A DNA stretch of 12,187 nt. It comes from an uncultured Collinsella sp. Lineage in GTDB: Bacteria > Actinomycetota > Coriobacteriia > Coriobacteriales > Coriobacteriaceae. Position 1 is the stretch's first letter. Each line of letters starts with the position of its first letter. This document shows, piece by piece, positions 6,347 to 12,187 of this stretch. The position numbers were made by a program, and so were the translations under genes. Below the pieces are notes generated by a model. The model saw only the letters and a program-made list of their open reading frames with translations, was not told the DNA's origin and searched no databases. The stretch lies in the NCBI GenBank assembly GCA_937981515.1, contig CALJNY010000216.1, positions 1-12,187 of the forward strand. The letters run 5' to 3'.

Positions 6347-6778
6347 ATGTCCAAATACATCAACGAGCTCATGTCGCCGCAGCTTATGGGCGTCATCTAT
6401 GCCTTCGTGGGCTTTATCATCGCCCTGTACGTGCTGTCGGTCGTCTATGTGTTCATCGACGCTCGCCGCCGCGGCGCCAGCGCCTACGTGGCATGGGGCA
6501 TCATCGCCCTGATTCCGTTTGTGGGCCTCATCGCCTACTTGGTCCTGCGTCCGCACTCCTACGCGTCCGACCGCGAGGAGCAGGAGCTGGACATGGCCCT
6601 GCGCGAGCGCCAGCTTGCCCAGTACGGCACCTGCCCGCAGTGCGGCGCGCCCATCGAGAAGGACTTTGTCGTGTGCCCGGTGTGCGACACCCAGGTTCGT
6701 AACGTGTGCCCCAGCTGCCATCGCCCGCTCGACGCGCACTGGAAGGTCTGCCCCTACTGCCGAACTCGCATTCAGTAA
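6347..6778 (+). CDS. Small membrane protein with two TM helices and a C-terminal double zinc ribbon
   Basis: A 143-residue protein of unknown role. Residues 10-37 and 47-66 are hydrophobic helices separated by a basic turn (DARRRGAS). The second helix ends in the phrase LIPFVGLIAYLVLR, which recalls PLDc_N/phospholipase-D-nuclease-like membrane segments. The helices are followed by a charged helix (75-92), then two CxxC pairs forming a zinc ribbon (CPQCG, CPVCD), then a second ribbon (CPSCH, CPYCR), ending RIQ. The ribbons probably face the cytoplasm. It has its own upstream region, shared head-to-head with the dehydrogenase operon, and a terminator hairpin about 110 bp downstream, so it is probably monocistronic. 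The ATG at 6347 has GAAAGG upstream. Similar proteins are annotated as zinc-ribbon domain-containing; no function is claimed. Confidence 0.85.
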   Translation: MSKYINELMSPQLMGVIYAFVGFIIALYVLSVVYVFIDARRRGASAYVAWGIIALIPFVGLIAYLVLRPHSYASDREEQELDMALRERQLAQYGTCPQCGAPIEKDFVVCPVCDTQVRNVCPSCHRPLDAHWKVCPYCRTRIQ

Positions 6779-6887
6779 CGCATCCATCGCCGGGCTGGCC
6801 GTAAGCCACGGGCGCCGCGCATCCCGCGCAAACCGCACGCGCGCCCCGCAGCCCCGCCCCCACACGATGAAGCATGCGTAGAAAATC

Positions 6888-6916
6888 GCCCGCCGTGCCA
6901 TTAAGGTGCGGCGGGC
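6888..6916. terminator. GC-rich hairpin between the zinc-ribbon gene and thrS, probable terminator
   Basis: GCCCGCCGTGCC (6888-6899) pairs with 6905-6916 over 12 positions, including two G-T pairs, around a 5-nt loop. The T-run after it is poor on the plus strand, while an A-run (GAAAAT) precedes it. It most likely ends the zinc-ribbon transcript; the lack of a plus-strand T-tract keeps confidence moderate. Confidence 0.6.
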
Positions 6917-6918
6917 GC

Positions 6919-6946
6919 TTGTATACCAAGGCAACCTGCCTATAAT
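6919..6946 (+). promoter_or_regulatory. thrS promoter
   Basis: TTGTAT (6919-6924) and a consensus TATAAT (6941-6946) are 16 nt apart. They predict a start near 6953 and a leader of roughly 64 nt before the thrS ATG. Confidence 0.75.
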
Positions 6947-6989
6947 GATGCAAGTCAAAAACGCCGAGCGCATCGCACGCACTTGCATC
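6947..6989 (+). promoter_or_regulatory. Inverted repeat at the thrS transcription start/leader
   Basis: GATGCAAGT (6947-6955) and ACTTGCATC (6981-6989) are perfect 9-nt inverted copies around 25 nt, starting directly after the -10 box. If transcription begins near 6953, only part of the left arm is in RNA, so a DNA operator is as likely as a leader hairpin. No T-box sequence is present in this short leader. Confidence 0.4.
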
Positions 6990-7016
6990 AGGCATCCGAG
7001 AGGAGAAAACATACCC

Positions 7017-8780
<1,764 letters not shown>

Positions 8781-8802
8781 CACAAACAATACAAGAATTG
8801 AC

Positions 8803-8837
8803 AAAGGCGATCGTCCTCGCGGGCGGTCGCCTTTTTT
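8803..8837 (+). terminator. Intrinsic terminator of thrS
   Basis: AAAGGCGATCG (8803-8813) pairs with 8824-8834 with one G-T pair, and the run of six T ends at 8837. It starts 22 bp after the thrS stop. Confidence 0.9.
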
Positions 8838-8851
8838 GTTGTCTATAGAAG

Positions 8852-8879
8852 AAAAGCCGCTGGTTAGAGCGGCTTTTTT
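8852..8879. terminator. Second, probably bidirectional terminator after thrS
   Basis: AAAAGCCGCT (8852-8861) and AGCGGCTTTT (8868-8877) form a perfect 10-bp stem with a 6-nt loop. The stem is flanked by an A-run on the left and T-run on the right, so it can act on both strands. It insulates thrS from the polysaccharide locus. Confidence 0.88.
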
Positions 8880-8883
8880 GTTG

Positions 8884-9022
8884 TGCAAAAAGGTACAGTT
8901 TTTCGTATCTTTCGACGAAGCTCATTATACGAATAAATCGAGCCCGTTTTCCCAGATTGCGCAAATTGCGGCGCGAGCGGACACATCTCCATACCCCACT
9001 ACAAAAACCTGTACTTTTGCGA
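8884..9022. repeat. Leader region bounded by related inverted sequences (GCAAAA..GTACAG..TTTTT)
   Basis: GCAAAAAGGTACAGTTTTTC (8885-8904) and the reverse complement of about 9001-9021 (CGCAAAAGTACAGGTTTTTG) are alike apart from the position of two G bases. They lie 96 bp apart, with no open frame between. This stretch lies between the thrS terminators and the antiterminator gene and so must contain the locus promoter; a weak candidate is TTCGTA (8902-8907) with TTATAC (8925-8930), spacing 17. The element could be a regulatory dyad or a dispersed repeat. Confidence 0.45.
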
Positions 9023-9052
9023 CTGCGCCTAGCTGCGAGCGAGAAGCCTGTT

Positions 9053-9095
9053 CTTAACGCCTCTGCATCCGCGTGCGTCGCGGATGCAAGTTAAG
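9053..9095 (+). promoter_or_regulatory. Leader hairpin just before the NusG-like gene
   Basis: The outer stem CTTAAC/GTTAAG (9053-9058 with 9090-9095) and the inner 10-bp stem (9064-9073 with 9079-9088, GCATCCGCG/CGCGGATGC) are joined by a small internal loop and capped by 5 nt. The right arm runs into the ribosome site AAGGGGG (9093-9099). LoaP-type NusG paralogues are known to act on RNA hairpins in operon leaders, so this may be the recruitment site, or it may tune translation of the gene. Confidence 0.6.
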
Positions 9096-9105
9096 GGGGC
9101 GAGAG

Positions 9106-9696
9106 ATGGAACAGACGATGCGGCGCCAAGAGCAGCTGCCCGGTGCCTTTAGTGGCGCCACTACCAACAGCCAACATGGCCGTGTGCGCTGGTATCTGGT
9201 CCACACCCCCAATGGTAAAGAGCGCGAGACCTGCGAAAAGGTCCGCTGCATTATCCCGCACGAGCTAATGCAGGACGCTTTTGTGATGCAAAAGGAGTTC
9301 TGGTTTAAGCGGGACGGTGCCTGGTCGCTCCAAACCAAACCCATGTACAAGGAATACTTCTTTGTCGCCACGCGCGATGCCGCCATGCTCGACAAGGCTT
9401 TGGCCCAGTTGAGCTTTGGCTGTCGCATTGCCGGCAGCAGGGAGCGGGCCTATGCCCCCATGCCGGACGATGCGCAGGACTGGTATCGCAGCGTGCTCGA
9501 CGACGGCGGCGTGGTGCGCAACAGCGTCGCCCGCATAGAAGACGGCGTGTTGCACATAGTGCAAGGGCCCTTGGTGGGGCAAGAGGCCCGTGTAAAGAAG
9601 ATTGACCGTCATAAGCGATGGTGCCTGGTAGACGTGGGCGAAGGTGACTCTGCTTTTAGGGAGCTGCTTCCGTTAGACGTGCTCAGTAAGACGTAA
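9106..9696 (+). CDS. NusG-paralogue transcription antiterminator (LoaP/UpxY type)
   Basis: 196 residues. The NGN domain spans about 27-115, starting WYLVHTPNGKERETCEKVR and containing PMYKEYFFVAT, the equivalent of the conserved PLFPGYVFV segment of NusG. A KOW domain spans about 148-177 (HIVQGPLVGQEARVKKIDRHKR, then WCLVDV). A 26-residue hydrophilic tail precedes the NGN domain. Such paralogues bind RNA polymerase early in long polysaccharide or natural-product operons and let it pass terminators. Its place as the first gene of a polysaccharide locus fits this role. The ATG at 9106 is preferred over an upstream GTG (9073) because AAGGGGG (9093-9099) precedes it and the GTG lies within the leader hairpin. 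LoaP is favoured over housekeeping NusG because of sequence and context. Confidence 0.85.
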   Translation: MEQTMRRQEQLPGAFSGATTNSQHGRVRWYLVHTPNGKERETCEKVRCIIPHELMQDAFVMQKEFWFKRDGAWSLQTKPMYKEYFFVATRDAAMLDKALAQLSFGCRIAGSRERAYAPMPDDAQDWYRSVLDDGGVVRNSVARIEDGVLHIVQGPLVGQEARVKKIDRHKRWCLVDVGEGDSAFRELLPLDVLSKT

Positions 9697-9747
9697 GGGG
9701 ACGTCGCACTGGCAATTCATTCGCAATTTGAATTCATCGATTGGGGG

Positions 9748-9765
9748 GTCCCTGGGGGCAGGGAC
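9748..9765 (+). promoter_or_regulatory. Short hairpin abutting the start of the sugar transferase gene
   Basis: GTCCCTG-GGGG-CAGGGAC is a perfect 7-bp stem with a 4-nt loop, ending at the base before GTG 9766. It would cover the G-rich ribosome-binding area if formed in RNA, so it could limit initiation there or mean that the true start is further downstream. Confidence 0.45.
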
Positions 9766-10317
9766 GTGGATTTGAACTTGACTACTAAAGAAGTGACAGG
9801 GCAAAACGCGCCGGTGGGGGCCGCGCTTGTTGCCCAGGCCATGAATGGCGGCGAGGTGAGCGTGCGCTACAAGGCCATGCAGGCCGTGAAGGACTGGGAC
9901 AACTCGCGCCTTGTCTACCGCACAGCCAAGCGCGCCTTCGACATCGTGTTTAGCGGCTGCGTGCTGGCCGTCATCGCCATACCCAGCCTTGTGCTCGCCG
10001 CCGCCATCCGCCTGGAGAGCGAGGGCAACCCGTTCTACAGCCAGATCCGCGTGGGCCAGACCCACCGCGACGGCAGCCTTTCCACCTTCCGCATGTGGAA
10101 GTTCCGCAGCATGTTCAAAGACGCCGACGAGCGCCTCGTCGAGCTCAAGGGGCGAAACGAGATCGCCGGCGCCATGTTCAAGATGAGGGAGGACCCGCGC
10201 GTAACGAAGATCGGCAAGTTCATCCGCAAGCACTCCATCGACGAGTTCCCGCAGTTCCTGAACGTGTTCCTGGGCCAGATGTCCGTCGTGGGCCCGCGCC
10301 CGCCGCTGCCCAACTAG
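9766..10317 (+). CDS. Undecaprenyl-phosphate sugar-1-phosphate transferase, cut short by an in-frame TAG
   Basis: A bacterial sugar transferase (PglC/WcaJ-like monotopic PGT) that loads the first sugar phosphate onto the lipid carrier at the inner membrane. This reading has 183 residues: a variable N-terminus, a hydrophobic re-entrant helix about 58-82, FRMWKFRSM (108-116), the catalytic Asp-Glu pair D159-E160 in SIDEFPQFLNVFLGQMS, and the uridine-binding GPRPPLP (176-182). It stops at TAG 10315-10317, where relatives continue with xEVAxYS; the same frame goes on for 69 codons of clear homologous sequence. The change looks like GAG to TAG. The start is uncertain: GTG 9766 follows a hairpin, and ATG 9841 or GTG 9856 remain possible, since the conserved part begins only near residue 50. 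The product probably lacks the C-terminal domain and activity. Confidence 0.85.
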   Translation: MDLNLTTKEVTGQNAPVGAALVAQAMNGGEVSVRYKAMQAVKDWDNSRLVYRTAKRAFDIVFSGCVLAVIAIPSLVLAAAIRLESEGNPFYSQIRVGQTHRDGSLSTFRMWKFRSMFKDADERLVELKGRNEIAGAMFKMREDPRVTKIGKFIRKHSIDEFPQFLNVFLGQMSVVGPRPPLPN

Positions 10318-10527
10318 GTGGCCGAGTACTCCGAGTTCGACCTGCAGCGCCTGGCCGTGAAGCCCGGGATCACCGGCTGGTGGCAGGTGACGGAGCGCAA
10401 CTCGACCGGGTTCGACGGCATGGTCCGCCGGGACCTGGAGTACATCGCCAAGCGCGGCCCCGTCACGGACCTCAAGATCGTCGTCCTCACGGTGATCGAG
10501 GTCATCACCGGCAAGGGTGCGTGCTAG
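10318..10527 (+). pseudogene. Detached C-terminal part of the sugar transferase after the TAG
   Basis: In the same frame as the preceding reading and directly after its stop, 69 codons encode VAEYSEFDLQRLAVKPGITG and then WWQVTERNST and RRDLEYI, followed by DLKIVVLTVIEVITGKGA. These are the normal end of this family, so the two pieces together make one protein of about 253 residues. GTG 10318 follows the TAG immediately, but no ribosome site precedes it. It would be made only by readthrough, suppression or stop-adjacent restart. The frame has no other damage, which suggests that the stop is recent, tolerated or a sequence error. Confidence 0.85.
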
Positions 10528-11652
10528 ATGCGCATCGCGATGATCGGGCATAAGAGATACGGCTCCCGTGAGGGCGGCGTGGAGGTCGTCGTGCCCGAGC
10601 TCGCCCGCCGCATGGCGGCGCTCGGCCACGAGGTCACCTGCTACGACCGCTCCGGCGCCGACGTCATGACCGGTGACGCCGCGGACTGCCGCGAGCGCAC
10701 GGTCGACCGCGTGCGCGTCGTGCCGGTTAAGACAATCGACAAGAAGGGCCTCGCTGCCCTCTCGTCCTCATATTTTGCCACCAAGGCGGCTATCAAGGAC
10801 CGCCCCGACGTGATCCATTACCACGCCGAGGGCCCCTGCGTGCCGCTGCCTCTGGCAAAGCGCGCGGGCATCCGGACCGTCGCCACCATCCACGGCCTGG
10901 ACTGGCGGCGCGCCAAGTGGGGCAAGCTTGCCAGCACGTACATCAAGATGGGGGAGAAAACCGCCGCCACCAAGGCCGACGGCCTCGTCGTCCTGTCCAA
11001 ATCGGCCCAGTCCTACTTTCAGAACGTCTACGGCCGCACGGCGACGTTCATCCCCAACGGTATCGAGCCAAAGCGGCCGAGGCCGGTCAACCAGATAAAG
11101 GAGAAGTGGGGGCTCGGCGAGGGCTCCTACCTGCTGTACCTGGGCAGGCTCGTTCCCGAGAAGCGCCCCGAGCTCCTGATCGAGGCGTTCAAGAAGCTCG
11201 ATACGGACAAGAGTCTCGTCATCGCCGGCGGCGGTTCGGACACCTCCGAGTACGAGGCGTCCCTTCGCGATGCCGCCCAGGGCGACCCCCGCGTCATCTT
11301 CACCGGGTTCGTCAATGGCGAGCCCCTGGAGGAGCTGTACTCCAACTGCTATGCCTATGTGCTGCCCTCCGATGTTGAGGGCATGCCCATGAGCCTGCTG
11401 GAGGCCATGGCATACGGCCGCTGCTGCGTGACGAGCGACATCCCCGAGTGCGCGGACGTCCTCGCTGGCAACGGCGTGACGTTCGAGAAGGGCAGTGCCG
11501 ATTCCCTGTGGGCCGCGCTGCAAGGCATGCTCGCCGACGGCGACCGCGGGAGAGCCCTCGGCGCCGCCGCCAAGGCGCACGTCGAGAAAACCTACAACTG
11601 GGACTCCGTCGTCGAGCGGACCCTCGAGCTCTACAAGGGGAGTGGCCGATGA
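10528..11652 (+). CDS. Family 4 glycosyltransferase (GT-B fold), polysaccharide synthesis
   Basis: A 374-residue cytoplasmic or membrane-associated retaining glycosyltransferase that adds a sugar to a lipid-linked saccharide. The N-terminal domain starts MRIAMIGHKR and has the glycine-rich acceptor loop SREGGVEVVV (13-22). The link to the donor domain is near PNGIEP. The donor domain contains LYLGRLVPEKRPELLIEAF (203-221) and the EX7E motif E284-GMPMSLL-E292. It starts directly after the TAG of the sugar transferase frame (TAGATG), with AAGGG about ten bases upstream, and ends in ATGA overlapping the next gene. The spacing indicates one operon with translational coupling. The sugar and linkage cannot be read from sequence; similarity to CapM/rhamnosyltransferase-type enzymes is only suggestive. 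Confidence 0.9.
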   Translation: MRIAMIGHKRYGSREGGVEVVVPELARRMAALGHEVTCYDRSGADVMTGDAADCRERTVDRVRVVPVKTIDKKGLAALSSSYFATKAAIKDRPDVIHYHAEGPCVPLPLAKRAGIRTVATIHGLDWRRAKWGKLASTYIKMGEKTAATKADGLVVLSKSAQSYFQNVYGRTATFIPNGIEPKRPRPVNQIKEKWGLGEGSYLLYLGRLVPEKRPELLIEAFKKLDTDKSLVIAGGGSDTSEYEASLRDAAQGDPRVIFTGFVNGEPLEELYSNCYAYVLPSDVEGMPMSLLEAMAYGRCCVTSDIPECADVLAGNGVTFEKGSADSLWAALQGMLADGDRGRALGAAAKAHVEKTYNWDSVVERTLELYKGSGR

Positions 11653-12187
11653 AGATTATCCTGGTCAACAAGTTCCATTACCTCAAGGGCGGTTCCGAGA
11701 CATACTACTTCGGACTCGCTGAGGGTCTGAAGGCCCTTGGGCACGAGGTGCATTTCTTTGCAATGGAGGGTTCGGAGAACGTTCCCTGCGAGGACTCCGA
11801 CCTCTTTGTGTCTGCAAAAGACTACAACGCCCCCACGTCGCTGTCTCAGAAGGTTACGGCGGCGACCTCGCTGATCTATTCAAAAGAGGCAAGGGAAAAA
11901 TTTCAAGCCCTCTGCGAGCGCGTTCACCCGGACGTCGTGCACATGAATCTCGTGCATCGGCAGATCACACTCTCCATCCTGGACGTCCCGTATCTCAAGC
12001 AACATAGGGTCCCGGTCCTGTTCACTTCCCACGATTACATTCTAGTTTGCCCCAATTACGTGATGCTCGATGGCTCGGGTGCTGTGTGCGATGCCTGTTT
12101 GGGCGGTCATTTCTCTAATTGCCTAAAGCGTAAATGCGTGAAGGGCTCCACTGCAATGCAGTGGAGCCCTTCACGCATTTACGCTTT
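11649..12187 (+). CDS. Family 4 glycosyltransferase, N-terminal part (3' end off window and possibly corrupted)
   Basis: A second GT-B glycosyltransferase of the operon, starting at the ATG inside the ATGA overlap with the previous gene. It opens MKIILVNKFHYLKGGSETYY, whose GGSE is the acceptor-domain loop. It continues with HMNLVHRQIT and the cysteine-bearing insert HDYILVCPNY, then CDACLGG and NCLKRKCVKGS, which is common in this GT4 subgroup. Through about 12155 (169 codons) the sequence is family-like. After that it is the exact reverse complement of the preceding 31 bases, so the last residues should not be trusted. The EX7E donor domain is not in the window. Base composition is somewhat less GC-rich than in the preceding glycosyltransferase. 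Confidence 0.82.
   Translation, partial: MKIILVNKFHYLKGGSETYYFGLAEGLKALGHEVHFFAMEGSENVPCEDSDLFVSAKDYNAPTSLSQKVTAATSLIYSKEAREKFQALCERVHPDVVHMNLVHRQITLSILDVPYLKQHRVPVLFTSHDYILVCPNYVMLDGSGAVCDACLGGHFSNCLKRKCVKGSTAMQWSPSRIYA
12125..12187. repeat. Exact 31-bp fold-back palindrome at the window end (likely artefact)
   Basis: 12125-12155 and 12157-12187 are perfect reverse complements around the single base 12156, and the match runs to the very last base. It lies within a glycosyltransferase reading frame, where no such palindrome is expected. This is typical of a chimeric fold-back at a contig end. Confidence 0.9.

Noticed and set aside
6947..7016. T-box riboswitch before thrS
   Set aside because: The leader is only about 64 nt and lacks the T-box sequence and an antiterminator/terminator pair.
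6906..7016. 37-residue N-terminal extension of ThrRS
   Set aside because: The upstream frame begins before the promoter, inside the terminator hairpin; the ribosome site supports the ATG at 7017.
9073..9105. GTG start for the NusG-like protein
   Set aside because: It lies within the leader hairpin and before the ribosome site AAGGGGG, which serves the ATG at 9106.
12125..12187. Terminator or insertion-sequence end at the right edge
   Set aside because: It lies inside an unfinished glycosyltransferase frame, has no T-tract, and is an exact mirror to the last base, which fits an artefact better.

Overview
The window is GC-rich, densely packed bacterial DNA. It reads like a member of the Coriobacteriia, with Collinsella or a close relative the best guess. 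That guess rests on codon use, on a ThrRS lacking the TGS domain, on the gene set and on the many palindromic intergenic repeats; no marker gene here proves it. The DNA is chromosomal: folC and thrS are core genes, and the right end enters an exopolysaccharide or capsule locus. No rRNA, tRNA, transposase or cas gene was seen.

Left part (1-5744). The 3' end of folC (+) converges on an M24 Xaa-Pro peptidase gene (-), with a 24-bp perfect hairpin repeat between them. A gene-free stretch of about 500 bp (1938-2454) follows, filled with nested inverted repeats: a pair of 27-nt outer copies, a 160-bp MITE-like palindromic element, and an imperfect hairpin sharing a core with the hairpin after folC. 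Next is a three-gene minus-strand operon: a GlpA-like FAD dehydrogenase with a C-terminal [2Fe-2S] domain, an NAD/FAD pyridine-nucleotide oxidoreductase, and a cysteine-rich DUF1667 protein. This trio is known from other anaerobes and is probably an alternative glycerol-3-phosphate or 2-hydroxyacid oxidation complex. A 15-nt palindrome in front of it looks like an operator.

Middle (5745-8880). Between the divergent oxidoreductase operon and a small two-TM, double-zinc-ribbon protein lies the most striking structure: five units with a period of 80-81 bp. Each unit is a 15-nt inverted repeat enclosing exactly 27 variable nt, and units are separated by 23-24 nt. It is an alternating-orientation array without an obvious product. 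After it come the zinc-ribbon gene, a terminator, the thrS promoter and leader, TGS-less thrS and two tandem terminators.

Right part (8880-12187). A polysaccharide locus opens with a leader carrying an inverted-repeat element and a strong hairpin, then a NusG-paralogue (LoaP/UpxY-type) antiterminator gene, a polyprenyl-phosphate sugar-1-phosphate transferase, and two family-4 glycosyltransferases. The sugar transferase is split by an in-frame TAG, which would block or limit the first membrane step of the pathway. The last 63 bases form an exact fold-back palindrome running to the final base, inside a glycosyltransferase reading frame; this is most likely an assembly or library artefact, so the real sequence probably ends near 12155.
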